DNA of 44,751 nucleotides from Pseudobdellovibrionaceae bacterium (GCA_021463345.1 JAJTYM010000002.1:163646-208396), one strand, 5' to 3'; shown: positions 1-9,482, numbered from the stretch's first letter. Notes: generated by a model from the letters alone, not told the origin. Made by a program: numbers and translations.

Positions 1-543
1 ACGGACGGCGAACGTGCCTTCATCCTCGACGACCGGGGCTGATTGGAACCCGAGATCGGTGAGCATGCGGGAGAATTCGGCCGGAAGATCTTCGTTGACC
101 TTGAAGACCCTGGACGTCCCGCGCAAGCGCGAAACAGGCATGGTTCTCTGCAGAAGCGCCTCGATCGGCGCGATGAACAGCCGCCGCGGCTCAGCGACGG
201 AAGCTTCATGAAGCCAACGGACCCGCCCGCTGATATTGCGCGTGCTCGGGTAAAGGCCGGAATAGGGCGAAACATCGAAGGCGGGCAGGATCGAAACCGG
301 GATTTCCGGATCGAAAAATCGCAGATTCGCCGCGAACGCGTCGGCATCCCTGGTCGTTGGGACCAAGACGAGCTGGGGTTTGCGTGTGAAGGCTGAGTGG
401 GTGGCCTGGCTGAGAAAAAGGGCGAGCGCGAGCGTCGAGTCGGTGCCGACGAGCTCGATAATGCGCTGATTTCTGTCGAGAGCCCGTTCGAGAACGCTCT
501 CGAGATGCAAGCTCGTCGAATCCAATTTCACGACTGGTTTCAT
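1..543 (-). CDS. mfd: Transcription-repair coupling factor Mfd, N-terminal part (runs off the left edge)
   Basis: Reading the minus strand from the ATG at 543 gives 181 uninterrupted codons to base 1, so only the first sixth of the protein is present. The translation starts MKPVVKLDSTSLHLES and contains ILPAFDVSPYSGLYPS (about residues 86-101), then a stretch ending IAPIEALLQR, and finally VVEDEGTFAVR. That order matches the UvrB-like N-terminal domain of Mfd, which removes RNA polymerase stalled at lesions and recruits UvrA. The helicase and RNA-polymerase-interaction domains would lie outside the window. The Shine-Dalgarno is weak (AAGG, about 10 nt upstream). It is divergent from nuoA with 232 bp between start codons. 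The family call is by remembered motif similarity, so an alternative UvrB-domain protein is possible but less likely. Confidence 0.8.
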   Translation of the reverse strand, partial: MKPVVKLDSTSLHLESVLERALDRNQRIIELVGTDSTLALALFLSQATHSAFTRKPQLVLVPTTRDADAFAANLRFFDPEIPVSILPAFDVSPYSGLYPSTRNISGRVRWLHEASVAEPRRLFIAPIEALLQRTMPVSRLRGTSRVFKVNEDLPAEFSRMLTDLGFQSAPVVEDEGTFAVR

Positions 544-667
544 GATGGGGCCTTGTGGGCGAGCCAATGTGATAAACGCTGTGCATCAGGGCATGCAACT
601 CTTTTTGAAGAAGGCTCGGGTGTTACCCTCTGTTTTTTCGAAACATCACTGATTCCATTCATATGAC

Positions 668-697
668 TTGGCATCCGCCGTCCTGCGTCTGTATAAA
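668..697 (+). promoter_or_regulatory. Sigma70-type promoter of the nuo operon
   Basis: TTGGCA at 668-673 and TATAAA at 692-697 are separated by 18 bp (17 bp if GTATAA is taken). The start of transcription would be near 704, leaving a leader of about 70 nt before nuoA. It is the only good promoter match in the 232-bp mfd-nuoA gap. Confidence 0.65.
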
Positions 698-775
698 AAG
701 AGGGTTGCTAAAAATCTTGCCCGCAGTGTTCCAAAACATCTCGGTTCACGCGTCTGTCGCTTGGATGGAGGACGG

Positions 776-1147
776 ATGAATGCCCTCTTCGCCGTGATTC
801 TTCTCGCCATCATCGTCGTCACATTCGGAGCGCTCTTGCTCGTCGTGTCGGGGATGTTGGGGCCCAAACGCCAGCCGAGCCCTGTCAAAGACATGCCTTA
901 TGAAAGCGGCCTGCCGGGGCAGGAAACCAAAGATACGAAAGTGTCGGTGAAATTCTATCTGACCGCCATTCTGTTCATCATTTTCGATATCGAGATCGTG
1001 TTCATGTACCCTTGGGCGGTGACGTACCTCGATTCCGTCAAAGCGGGAACGGGCGGGTATTTGCTCGGGGCGATGGGGATCTTCATCGCCCTTTTCGTCA
1101 TCGGTCTGATCTGGGAAATCAAATCCAAAGCGCTGGAGTGGGACTGA
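776..1147 (+). CDS. nuoA: NADH-quinone oxidoreductase subunit A
   Basis: A 123-residue membrane subunit of respiratory complex I, with three hydrophobic helices (about residues 5-25, 60-80 and 90-110). The family-typical PYESGLPG segment follows helix 1, in the loop that sits near the quinone site, and the acidic FDIEIVF segment is in helix 2. The start at 776 is chosen because GGAGG lies 5-10 nt upstream; an upstream TTG in frame would add 36 charged residues that NuoA does not have. It is the first gene of a seven-gene operon and is separated from nuoH by 3 nt. Usually nuoB follows nuoA; here it does not. Confidence 0.95.
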   Translation: MNALFAVILLAIIVVTFGALLLVVSGMLGPKRQPSPVKDMPYESGLPGQETKDTKVSVKFYLTAILFIIFDIEIVFMYPWAVTYLDSVKAGTGGYLLGAMGIFIALFVIGLIWEIKSKALEWD

Positions 1148-1150
1148 TCC

Positions 1151-2311
1151 ATGGGTGTCGACGCTTTCGAGATCGTGATCAACGTCGTTAAACTGCTCGT
1201 CATCTTCCTGATGATGATCCAAGCCGTGCCGATCCTCGTTTGGGTCGAGCGCCGCGGCTCGGCTTTCATCCAAAACCGATTCGGCCCCAACCGCGTCGGT
1301 CCATTGGGCCTGCTGCAACTGCTCGCCGACGCGGTGAAATTCCTGTTCAAAGAGGAATTCTTGCCGCGAAAAGCGGTGCGCTTTCTGTATTACGCGGCGC
1401 CTGTGATGGCACTCGTCCCCGGCGCCCTCGCGCTCGCCGCGATCCCGCTCGGACCCCCGATCGAAGTGTCGGCCTTTGAGCTGTTCGGTCAAAGATGGGG
1501 GCCCTACGTATTCAAGCTGCAGGGTTACGATATTGGCGTCGGTATCGTTTTCATCCTCGGCGTCTCGTCACTCGGAGCTTACGGTTTGCTCATGGCCGGC
1601 TGGGGTTCGGCGAGCAAATACTCCTTGCTGGGCGCGCTTCGCGCGAGCGCGCAGATGATTTCCTACGAGCTCGCTTTAGGCCTTTCCCTCGTCGGCATCC
1701 TGCTGGTCTACGGAACTTTCAACTTCTACGAAATCATCGCGCAGCAGCAGGGCCCGCTCTCGTTCTCCTGGTTCGGAAGAGAGGTCGTGGGGCCTTGGTG
1801 GCTCCCCAACTGGGGTGTTTTCTACAATCCGGTCGGCATGATCCTCTTCGCGGCAAGCACGTTCGCCGAGGCCAACCGTCTTCCTTTCGACCTGCCTGAA
1901 GCCGAGGGCGAGCTCGTCGCCGGTTTCCATACCGAGTACGGCGGGTTCAAAATGCTGATGTTCTACATCGGCGAGTACGGCCATATGATCGTGGCGAGCT
2001 CGCTGCTCGCGATTTTTTATTTCGGCGGTTACGGCATCCCAGGCCTGCCGGTCGAGGTGTTGGAAGCCAAGATCGCTGCGGGCACTTCGCTCGGCCCGAC
2101 GGGAGTGAGCGTGTTGACCTCGGTCGTCTCGCACCTCGCGCTGCTCGTGAAACTCGGGCTCTTCCTGTGGATATTCATCTGGGTCCGCTGGACATTGCCC
2201 CGGTTCCGTTACGACCAACTCATGGATCTCGGCTGGAAGTCGATGCTTCCCTGGGCCCTCGCCAACGTCGTGGTGACGGCCGTCTGGCTTTTGCTCGCGA
2301 ACTCGAAATAA
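1151..2311 (+). CDS. nuoH: NADH-quinone oxidoreductase subunit H
   Basis: A 386-residue polytopic membrane protein at the heel of complex I that forms much of the quinone chamber. The signature near residues 31-51 (WVERRG followed by NRFGPNRVGP) and the acidic loop at about 240-262 (EANRLPFDLPEAEGELVAGF) are both intact. It starts 3 nt after nuoA and ends 18 nt before nuoJ. In most bacteria nuoI follows nuoH; that gene is absent here. Length is slightly above the E. coli protein because of a longer periplasmic loop between about residues 185 and 225. Confidence 0.96.
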   Translation: MGVDAFEIVINVVKLLVIFLMMIQAVPILVWVERRGSAFIQNRFGPNRVGPLGLLQLLADAVKFLFKEEFLPRKAVRFLYYAAPVMALVPGALALAAIPLGPPIEVSAFELFGQRWGPYVFKLQGYDIGVGIVFILGVSSLGAYGLLMAGWGSASKYSLLGALRASAQMISYELALGLSLVGILLVYGTFNFYEIIAQQQGPLSFSWFGREVVGPWWLPNWGVFYNPVGMILFAASTFAEANRLPFDLPEAEGELVAGFHTEYGGFKMLMFYIGEYGHMIVASSLLAIFYFGGYGIPGLPVEVLEAKIAAGTSLGPTGVSVLTSVVSHLALLVKLGLFLWIFIWVRWTLPRFRYDQLMDLGWKSMLPWALANVVVTAVWLLLANSK

Positions 2312-2329
2312 GTAAGGAACTCCCACCCT

Positions 2330-2866
2330 ATGCTGGAATTGGCGGACTACACGTTTTACTTCCTCGCCTTGGTCACGCTCGTCGGCGGGATCGCGGTGAT
2401 CACGGCCCAAAACCCGATCTACTCGGCGCTTTGGCTCGCGCTCACGATGGTGAGCGTCGCCGGAGTCTTCGTGAGCCTCGACGCGTGGTTCGTCGCCGGG
2501 GTGCAGCTGATCGTCTACGCCGGCGCCGTTATGGTGCTGTTCGTTATGGTCATCATGCTTTTCGATCTCCGGCGCGAGACCAACGCGTTCTCGCGAGGCA
2601 TGGTTTCCGGCTTCCTGAAACTCGCGTCGGCGGGGATTTTCCTGGGTTTGATCGGCGGCTCGATCTACAACTCGGCCGAGACCGTTTTCGCCCCTCCGCC
2701 CGCGGAACTCGAAAAAACCGCGGACGCCACCAAGGCGCTCGCGAACACGCTTTTCACCAAGTACATCTTCAGTTTCGAAGTCATCGGCGTCCTTTTGCTC
2801 GTGATCGCCATAGGCGCCGTGACGCTCTCGCGCGTCCAGGGGGGCACTCATGCCAAACACGATTGA
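2330..2866 (+). CDS. nuoJ: NADH-quinone oxidoreductase subunit J
   Basis: A 178-residue membrane subunit with five predicted helices. The typical NPIYSALWL segment is near residues 27-35 and the conserved [15 protein letters not shown] helix is near residues 64-78; this is the helix that forms the pi-bulge in complex I. AAGGAA lies upstream of the ATG as a ribosome binding site. The 3' end overlaps the nuoK start by 17 nt, so the two are probably translationally coupled. Confidence 0.95.
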   Translation: MLELADYTFYFLALVTLVGGIAVITAQNPIYSALWLALTMVSVAGVFVSLDAWFVAGVQLIVYAGAVMVLFVMVIMLFDLRRETNAFSRGMVSGFLKLASAGIFLGLIGGSIYNSAETVFAPPPAELEKTADATKALANTLFTKYIFSFEVIGVLLLVIAIGAVTLSRVQGGTHAKHD

Positions 2867-3179
2867 CACGATCCTCAAAGTCAGCCTGAACCATTATCTG
2901 GTCCTTTCTGCGGTCCTGTTCACGCTCGGCGTGCTCGGGGTCCTGTTGCGCAAGAACGTGATCGTGATCCTGATGTCCATCGAGCTCATGTTGAACGCCG
3001 TGAACGTGACGTTCATCGCCTTCAGCCGCTATTCCGGCAATATCGACGGCCAGGTCATGGTTTTTTTCGTCATGACGATCGCGGCGGCCGAAGCGGCGGT
3101 GGGTCTCGCCCTCGCCGTGCTGATATTCAGGCGTTTCAAGGAAATCAACATCCGCTATTTCGAGCATCTGAGAGGTTGA
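2850..3179 (+). CDS. nuoK: NADH-quinone oxidoreductase subunit K
   Basis: A 109-residue, three-helix antiporter-like small subunit. Both membrane glutamates used in proton transfer are present: E45 in [10 protein letters not shown] and E81 in the AEAAVGLA helix, 36 residues apart as in E. coli. A G-rich Shine-Dalgarno (GGGGGG) precedes the ATG inside the end of nuoJ. The protein is a few residues longer than usual at the C-terminus ([17 protein letters not shown]). Confidence 0.95.
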   Translation: MPNTIDTILKVSLNHYLVLSAVLFTLGVLGVLLRKNVIVILMSIELMLNAVNVTFIAFSRYSGNIDGQVMVFFVMTIAAAEAAVGLALAVLIFRRFKEINIRYFEHLRG

Positions 3180-3183
3180 ATCG

Positions 3184-5226
3184 ATGGGAAGCACGGGTCA
3201 TCACAACCACGAATCGTCACCGGTCGACTTGATCGGAGCGAACCTCTCCTTCCTCGGCCTGGCGGCCCTGCTTTTGGGCGGAATCGGGTACGGGCTGCGG
3301 AACGCGGACGCGACGGCCGCCACCTTCGCGATCCTGCTCCTCGCCCCGCTGTTCGGGTTTTTGTTCAATGGCCTGCGTTTCCGGTCGAAGAACGCCAGGC
3401 TCTCCGGGTCCGTGGCGACGCTCGCCGCTTTCGCTTCGTTCCTCTGTTCGATTTCTTTGGCCATGAAGGTGGGCGCCGCGCATGGCGCCGTTTCGACGAA
3501 GTTTTTCGATTGGATGACCATCGGGGATCTGAACGTCGCGGCCGGGTTCACGGTCGACAAGATCAGCGCGCTGATGATCTTGGTCGTCACGGGGGTGGGG
3601 ACCCTTATCCATCTTTTCTCGATCGGTTACATGTCGCACGACGACCGGCCGTCGAAATACTTCGCCTACCTGAATCTTTTCTTGTTCAACATGCTGCTCT
3701 TGATCCTCGGCGACAACCTCCTTGTGATGTTCGTCGGATGGGAGGGCGTGGGCCTTTGCTCGTACCTGTTGATCGGGTTCTGGTTCTCGGACAGCGAGAA
3801 AGCGGCCGCCGGCATGAAGGCTTTCATCACCAACCGCATCGGCGACGCCGGTTTTCTACTCGGCATCTTCACGTTGTTCTTCATCTTCGGGACCGTGAAT
3901 TTCGCCGAGATCAATCAGCGGGCGCTCGATATCGGAGCGGAGTCCGGTTGGGGAGGGCCGATGACGCTCGCATGCCTCTTCCTCTTCATCGGGGCCACCG
4001 GCAAGTCCGCGCAAATCCCCCTCTACGTCTGGTTACCAGACGCGATGGCCGGCCCGACGCCGGTCTCCGCGCTGATCCACGCGGCGACGATGGTCACGGC
4101 CGGCGTTTACATGATCGTCCGCCTGAACCCGCTTTTCCTCGCGGCCCCGAACGCTCTCCACGTGGTCGCGGTCGTCGGCGCCGTGACGGCCGTCACGGCG
4201 GCGTCGATAGGCCTCACGCAGTGGGACATCAAGAAAGTCCTCGCTTACTCGACGGTTTCGCAGTTGGGCTACATGTTCCTGGCGTGCGGCGTCGGCGCTT
4301 TCGGCGCGGCGATGTTCCATTTGATGACCCATGCCTTCTTCAAAGCCTTGATGTTCCTGGGATCAGGTTCGGTTATCCATGCGATGAACGGCGAGCAGGA
4401 TATCCGGAAGATGGGCGGCTTGAAAAAGGCGTTGCCCATCACTCATGGGACGTTCTTGCTCGGCTGGCTCGCCATCATCGGCATGCCGCCGTTCGCCGGC
4501 TTCTTCTCGAAAGACGAGATTCTCTGGCTTTCGTTCCACAGCCCACTCGGGCATTGGGGTCTCTGGCTGCTTGGCGTTTTCGGCGCGGCGCTGACGGCCT
4601 TTTACATGACACGCTTGATGGCTCTGACCTTTTGGGGCGGGAGTCGGGTGCCGAACGGCGTGCATCCGCATGAATCCCCGCCGTCGATGACGGTCCCATT
4701 GATCGTCCTCGGCGCGCTTTCGGTCGTCGGCGGTTGGATCGGCGTCCCACACGCGATCGGCCACGCGCTGCATGTGCCGCACTTCCTCGAGCATTGGTTC
4801 CAGGGGGCGATCCTCGGCATCCCCGGCCTCAAACCCGCGAGCACCGCCCTCGAAATCGCTTTGATGGGGGTCTCGGTTTCGATCGCCGGCCTGTCGTCGG
4901 TGGCCGCGTTCGTTTTTTACGTGCGCAGGACGGAATTGCCCGGCAAGGTCGCCGCCAAATTCAGGGGTTTCTACGACCTCGTCCACAACAAGTACTTCGT
5001 GGACGAATTCTACTTCGGGAAGATCATCGACCCGCTCGTGGAAGCGAGCCGCAATCTCTGGGCCTACGTCGACGTGAGTTTCATTGACCGCGGCACCTAT
5101 GCCGTCGCGGATATGGTGCGAGGGGTTGGGTCGGTCGCCAAGACGGTTCAGAACGGCAATATGCAGCAGTACGCGCTTTACGTCGTCTTGGGCGTAGCGG
5201 CGACCATTTTCCTGATTTTGAGGTAA
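3184..5226 (+). CDS. nuoL: NADH-quinone oxidoreductase subunit L
   Basis: A 680-residue antiporter-like proton-pumping subunit at the distal end of the membrane arm. The functional glutamate is E187 in VGWEGVGLCSYLL, and the downstream FLFIGATGKSAQIPL and HAATMVTAGVY helices are typical. E187 corresponds to E144 of E. coli, so this protein carries about 43 extra N-terminal residues: a His-rich start (MGSTGHHNHESS) and an added hydrophobic stretch at about residues 20-38. An AGAGG ribosome binding site lies upstream of the ATG at 3184, and no later ATG near the canonical start has a better one. The C-terminal lateral helix region is present. Confidence 0.96.
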   Translation: MGSTGHHNHESSPVDLIGANLSFLGLAALLLGGIGYGLRNADATAATFAILLLAPLFGFLFNGLRFRSKNARLSGSVATLAAFASFLCSISLAMKVGAAHGAVSTKFFDWMTIGDLNVAAGFTVDKISALMILVVTGVGTLIHLFSIGYMSHDDRPSKYFAYLNLFLFNMLLLILGDNLLVMFVGWEGVGLCSYLLIGFWFSDSEKAAAGMKAFITNRIGDAGFLLGIFTLFFIFGTVNFAEINQRALDIGAESGWGGPMTLACLFLFIGATGKSAQIPLYVWLPDAMAGPTPVSALIHAATMVTAGVYMIVRLNPLFLAAPNALHVVAVVGAVTAVTAASIGLTQWDIKKVLAYSTVSQLGYMFLACGVGAFGAAMFHLMTHAFFKALMFLGSGSVIHAMNGEQDIRKMGGLKKALPITHGTFLLGWLAIIGMPPFAGFFSKDEILWLSFHSPLGHWGLWLLGVFGAALTAFYMTRLMALTFWGGSRVPNGVHPHESPPSMTVPLIVLGALSVVGGWIGVPHAIGHALHVPHFLEHWFQGAILGIPGLKPASTALEIALMGVSVSIAGLSSVAAFVFYVRRTELPGKVAAKFRGFYDLVHNKYFVDEFYFGKIIDPLVEASRNLWAYVDVSFIDRGTYAVADMVRGVGSVAKTVQNGNMQQYALYVVLGVAATIFLILR

Positions 5227-5229
5227 TCG

Positions 5230-6801
5230 ATGCTTTTGTCCGCCATCACGTTCTTCCCTCTGTTGTTCGCGTTGCTCGTGGCCTGCATTCCGGGAAGCCG
5301 AGCGCGCGTGATCCGCGCCGTTTCCCTGGCGTCGTCGCTGATCGTGTTCGGGTTGAGTCTCGTATTGCTCGCGAAGTTCGATAGGGCGACCGCCGCGCTC
5401 CAATTCGTCGAACGCCTGCCCTGGGTGCCGGAGCTCGGCGTCTCGTACTTTCTCGGGGTCGACGGCATTTCGCTCTGGCTCGTGATTCTGACGACGTTTT
5501 TGACCCCGGTCATCAGTTTGGGCAGCTGGGGCTCGATCGCGGCCAAGGTGAAAGGGTTCCACGTCAGTCTCTTGGTGTTGGAGACGGCGATGCTCGGCTC
5601 GTTTCTGGCGATGGATGCGATCCTGTTCTACGTTTTTTTCGAGCTGTCGCTCGTTCCCATGTATTTCATGATCGGGATCTGGGGTGGCGCGCGGAGGATC
5701 TACGCCACGGTGAAATTCTTCATCTACACGATGCTCGGCTCGCTCATGATGCTGCTCGCGATCATCTACCTGATGTACGCGCATCACGACACGGTCGGCG
5801 TCTTTTCGGCGAGCGTGCTCGATTTCTACAAGTTGAAAATCCCGTTCGTGGCAGGTTCGTTCATCAATCCGCAGACGCTCCTGTTCTTCGCGTTCGCTCT
5901 CGCCTTCGCCATAAAGGTGCCGATGTTCCCGTTGCACACGTGGCTGCCCGACGCCCACGTTGAAGCGCCGACTCCCGGGTCGGTGGTCCTGGCCGGGGTC
6001 ATGTTGAAGATGGGGACGTACGGTTTCATGCGTTTTGTCCTGCCCTTGTTCCCAGAGGCGGCGAGTTATTGGGCGTGGCTGTTCATTTTCCTCGGGCTCA
6101 TCGGGATCGTTTACGGGGCGCTCGTCGCCATGGTTCAGCCGGACATCAAAAAGCTCGTCGCGTATTCGTCCGTTTCGCACATGGGCTACATCATCGTCGG
6201 GTTGTTCGCGATGAACGTGTACGGCGCGACCGGGGGCTTGTACCAGATGCTCAACCACGGCGTTTCGACCGGCGCGCTCTTCCTTCTCGTCGGCATGATT
6301 TACGAACGCACGCACTCGCGCGAAATCGTGAAGTACGGCGGCCTTGCCAAAGCGTTGCCGGTTCTGGCGATTTTATTCCTGATCGTGACGATGTCGTCGA
6401 TCGCCGTGCCGTTGACCAACGGGTTCGTCGGCGAGTTCCTGATCCTGATGGGTACGTTCCAGGTATCGAAAGCCTACGGCGTAGTCGCGGTGACAGGAGT
6501 GATCCTGGGAGCCGCTTACATGCTTTGGATGGTCAAACGCGTCTTTTTCGGCCCCGCCGGAGAGCTGGTGGAGAACACCGGCCATCCCTTGCGGGACTTG
6601 AGCCCGCGTGAGATCGTCGTCATGGCGCCGCTCGTTGTGCTGATTTTCTGGATGGGCCTTTTCCCGAACCATTTCCTCGATTACAGCAAAGTCAGCATCG
6701 AGCACCTCATCGAAACGCGCGATAACTACCAATTGACGGTGAACCCGTCGGAAGCGACCGACGTCGCGCGGACGACGCCGCGGAGCGAGGCCGGAAAATG
6801 A
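5230..6801 (+). CDS. nuoM: NADH-quinone oxidoreductase subunit M
   Basis: A 523-residue antiporter-like proton-pumping subunit. E138 in FFELSLVPMYFMIGIWGG matches the essential glutamate of the family, and KVPMFPLHTWLPDAHVEAPT is the classic broken-helix region with a conserved lysine. GAGG lies upstream of the ATG, which is 3 nt after the nuoL stop. The last bases overlap the nuoN start in an ATGA arrangement. Confidence 0.96.
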   Translation: MLLSAITFFPLLFALLVACIPGSRARVIRAVSLASSLIVFGLSLVLLAKFDRATAALQFVERLPWVPELGVSYFLGVDGISLWLVILTTFLTPVISLGSWGSIAAKVKGFHVSLLVLETAMLGSFLAMDAILFYVFFELSLVPMYFMIGIWGGARRIYATVKFFIYTMLGSLMMLLAIIYLMYAHHDTVGVFSASVLDFYKLKIPFVAGSFINPQTLLFFAFALAFAIKVPMFPLHTWLPDAHVEAPTPGSVVLAGVMLKMGTYGFMRFVLPLFPEAASYWAWLFIFLGLIGIVYGALVAMVQPDIKKLVAYSSVSHMGYIIVGLFAMNVYGATGGLYQMLNHGVSTGALFLLVGMIYERTHSREIVKYGGLAKALPVLAILFLIVTMSSIAVPLTNGFVGEFLILMGTFQVSKAYGVVAVTGVILGAAYMLWMVKRVFFGPAGELVENTGHPLRDLSPREIVVMAPLVVLIFWMGLFPNHFLDYSKVSIEHLIETRDNYQLTVNPSEATDVARTTPRSEAGK

Positions 6802-8264
6802 ACATGCAACTCCTCAAAGACATCGTCATCGTCTCGCCGCTCATCGCTCTCTTCGCCCTGAGCTTGTTCCCAGTGATGATCAAGGTTTTCCGCGGCAACC
6901 GCGAGCCGAACCCCTACGTGACGCTCTTCCTCGGTTTCATGGGTTTGAGCCTGGCGACGGGCCTCACGGCGGCTCTGAGCGGAGCCAAACAAACCGCGTT
7001 CAGCGGAGCGATCGTGTTCGACGGCGTCACCGCCTGGATGAGTTATCTTGTGTACCTGATCACGGCCGTCTCTTTGATGCTGTCCTTCGATCATGTCGCG
7101 ACCAAGGGGCGGCAGTTCGCCGAATACGTTTTCCTCATGCTCAACTCGGTTCTTGGCATGATCGTCTTGATCATGTCGAACGACTTGATAGTTACGTTCA
7201 TCGGCATAGAGACGATGTCGCTCTGCCTTTACGTTCTCTGCGCCATGGGCAAAGAGGACGTGCTCTCGAAAGAGGCGGCGTTTAAGTACTTCGTTTTGGG
7301 CAGCTTCGCTTCGGCCATCTTCCTCTACGGCGTCGCGCTCATCTACGGAACCGTCGGCAGCACGGTCTTCCCAGAGATCCTCGAAGCCGTCGGCACGCTG
7401 ATCTCCACCAACAAGCTTTTCCTGATCGGTTTGGGATTGGTGACTTTGGGCTTCGCGTTCAAGGTGTCGATCTTCCCTCTGCACGCGTGGACTCCGGACG
7501 TATACCACGGTGCTCCCACGCCCGTGACGGCGTTCATGGCGACTGCGGTGAAAGCTTCGACGTTCATAGCTTTCTTGCGTTTGTTCAACTCCGACGGCTA
7601 CGGAGACGCGGCCCGTTTCCAGGGCGTCCTCGAATGGCTGGCGGTGCTGACGATGCTGATCGGCAACGTCGCCGCCGTCATGCAGGACAACTTCAAGCGC
7701 ATGCTCGCGTATTCGAGCGTCGCGCATTCGGGCTATCTGATGGTGGGGCTCATCGCTGCGGGTTTCGGTTCGAATTTCAACGCCGGCGCCACCAGCGTCG
7801 TTTTCTACCTTTTCAGCTATTCGCTCATGACGCTGGGGACGTTCGCGCTCGTCGCCATGTTCGAGCGCGCGGAGAACACGGCCATGAGCATGGACGATCT
7901 CAAAGGCCTCGCCGGCCGCTATCCGCTCCTGAGCCTGAGCCTGGCGATTCTCCTGCTCTCGCTCGCAGGCATCCCGCCGACGTTGGGGTTTTTCGGGAAA
8001 TTCTATCTTTTCTCGGCCGCGATCGAGCAAGACATGTACTGGCTCGTCTTCTGGGGCGTGATCAATTCGGTGATCAGCGTGTATTATTACCTGCGCCCGA
8101 TCGTGATGATGTACATGACCGACGATCAGCCGGCGGAAGTCCTCGGCGCTCATCTTATGACTCGGATGACGGTGGTCTTCACGGCGCTTCTGGTCGTGCT
8201 GCTGGGCCTGGCGTCCTCTCCGGTCCTCAAGGCCGTGCAGAGGTCGGTGGTGAACCTGTTCTGA
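6798..8264 (+). CDS. nuoN: NADH-quinone oxidoreductase subunit N
   Basis: A 488-residue antiporter-like subunit, the last gene of the nuo operon. The conserved glutamate sits in GIETMSLCLYVLCA, and the SIFPLHAWTPDVYHGAPTPVTAFM segment marks the family. The start at 6798 overlaps the nuoM stop by 4 nt; a second ATG at 6804 is also possible. Only 6 bp separate its stop from the stop of the convergent lipase gene, and no intrinsic terminator is visible there, so transcripts probably overlap. Confidence 0.95.
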   Translation: MNMQLLKDIVIVSPLIALFALSLFPVMIKVFRGNREPNPYVTLFLGFMGLSLATGLTAALSGAKQTAFSGAIVFDGVTAWMSYLVYLITAVSLMLSFDHVATKGRQFAEYVFLMLNSVLGMIVLIMSNDLIVTFIGIETMSLCLYVLCAMGKEDVLSKEAAFKYFVLGSFASAIFLYGVALIYGTVGSTVFPEILEAVGTLISTNKLFLIGLGLVTLGFAFKVSIFPLHAWTPDVYHGAPTPVTAFMATAVKASTFIAFLRLFNSDGYGDAARFQGVLEWLAVLTMLIGNVAAVMQDNFKRMLAYSSVAHSGYLMVGLIAAGFGSNFNAGATSVVFYLFSYSLMTLGTFALVAMFERAENTAMSMDDLKGLAGRYPLLSLSLAILLLSLAGIPPTLGFFGKFYLFSAAIEQDMYWLVFWGVINSVISVYYYLRPIVMMYMTDDQPAEVLGAHLMTRMTVVFTALLVVLLGLASSPVLKAVQRSVVNLF

Positions 8265-8270
8265 AGGGAT

Positions 8271-9476
8271 TCACAAATCGACTTTGCGGAGCACCTGGAT
8301 GCCGGCCTTGAAGCCGATGTGCACGATCCGCTCGAGGATCGCGGGGCTCAGCGAAAAATGATCGACGAAGAACATCTCGTAGTCGGTCGGACTCGGATGG
8401 ATATAGAGGTAGTCGACGCCTGGGCGGTAATTCACGCGCTTGGCCAGGATATCCAGAAGCTTCTCGCGGTGCTCGTCCGGGAGGTTAGCTTGTTTGAAGT
8501 AGCCGTCCACCGCTTGCATGATCGCTGAGATGTGCTGCTGATGCTCTATGTGTTTGTCGACTTTCTGCTGAATGACCTGATAGAGCGCTTGGTTGATGAT
8601 GAGCGGGATCCCGTAGTGGTGGAGACTCCCCATCGCCGGAGTGTAATGGTACGGCTGAAACGAATAGCTTGAGATCACCAAGTCGGCGCCGTGATCGACC
8701 GCGACGTGGGTCGATAAAGTATCGCGGATTTCGCCATCGAAAAAGTAAAGCTCTTTTCCCTTCTGATTTTTAATCGCGTAGGGGGCGAAAACGGGCGGCA
8801 GGCTCGTGCTCGCCGCGACGGCGTCGCTGATGGTGGCGAAGTTCGCGTATTTCGTGGTTTTGACTTTATGCGTTTCGGGGAAGTCGCCGAAAATCACCTT
8901 GCGGCTGTGGTTGAGCTGCGTTGCGACCACGAACAACTGCACGCCAAGCGACGAGAAACGATTGTCGGTGAGCGCGTGCCGCCGCATGTACTTTTCGATT
9001 CCCCGAGTCGTAAAGAGTCCATTGATTTTGAATCCGTTTTTCACCAACGCTTCAAGGCCGCCGGTGACCAAAGAGCGGCGGCGCACCACGTTCGGGATGA
9101 AGCTCATGAAATTGCCGCCGTTGAGAGCGAATAGGTCCCGATATGTGATGGGCTTCAAGCGCGCGATGACTTTGCGGCGACGGGTGAATTTACGCAAATC
9201 GCTTTCGCTGCCCCGTTCGAACGCGTCGATAATGGATTCAATATCGTAGCCGGCTGCGAGAAATGTGGAAATGACCGATCCGGCGCTGGAGCCGACATAA
9301 ATTTTGAATGTCATCCGGTCATCTGGGAATTTGTATTGAACCTCTTCCGGAGTGCCACCCGCGAATTTGAACCCCTTTTCCCTTAACGCGAGGCAGACGC
9401 CGAGGTGAAAGGCCGCGGCTTTAATACCGCCACCGCTCAAGACCAGGGCCAATCTCTTTTTCTCGCTGATTCGCAT
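8271..9476 (-). CDS. Patatin-like phospholipase
   Basis: A 401-residue protein with the complete patatin catalytic set: the glycine-rich oxyanion segment SGGGIKAAAFHLG at about 14-26, the nucleophile elbow G62-S63-S64-A65-G66, and the D247-G248 dyad partner. Patatins are acyl hydrolases that act on phospholipids or other acyl esters. No signal peptide is visible, so it is probably cytoplasmic, membrane-associated or exported by another route. The start at 9476 is chosen because the catalytic domain begins at once (MRISEKKRLALVLSGGG) and a promoter ends 6 nt before it; an in-frame upstream start at 9587 would add 37 residues unlike the family. No Shine-Dalgarno precedes it. Substrate and role are unknown. 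Confidence 0.88.
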   Translation of the reverse strand: MRISEKKRLALVLSGGGIKAAAFHLGVCLALREKGFKFAGGTPEEVQYKFPDDRMTFKIYVGSSAGSVISTFLAAGYDIESIIDAFERGSESDLRKFTRRRKVIARLKPITYRDLFALNGGNFMSFIPNVVRRRSLVTGGLEALVKNGFKINGLFTTRGIEKYMRRHALTDNRFSSLGVQLFVVATQLNHSRKVIFGDFPETHKVKTTKYANFATISDAVAASTSLPPVFAPYAIKNQKGKELYFFDGEIRDTLSTHVAVDHGADLVISSYSFQPYHYTPAMGSLHHYGIPLIINQALYQVIQQKVDKHIEHQQHISAIMQAVDGYFKQANLPDEHREKLLDILAKRVNYRPGVDYLYIHPSPTDYEMFFVDHFSLSPAILERIVHIGFKAGIQVLRKVDL

Positions 9477-9482
9477 TTGTTG

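Noticed and set aside
206-598. A 130-codon frame on the minus strand near the left end
   Set aside because: It overlaps the mfd frame on the same strand in another phase, and the mfd frame carries clear motifs.
4363-6315. A 650-codon open frame on the minus strand across nuoL and nuoM
   Set aside because: It is antisense to two complete, strongly conserved genes, is very rich in Arg, Glu, Asp and His, and has no recognisable motif. GC-rich coding DNA often leaves such frames open.
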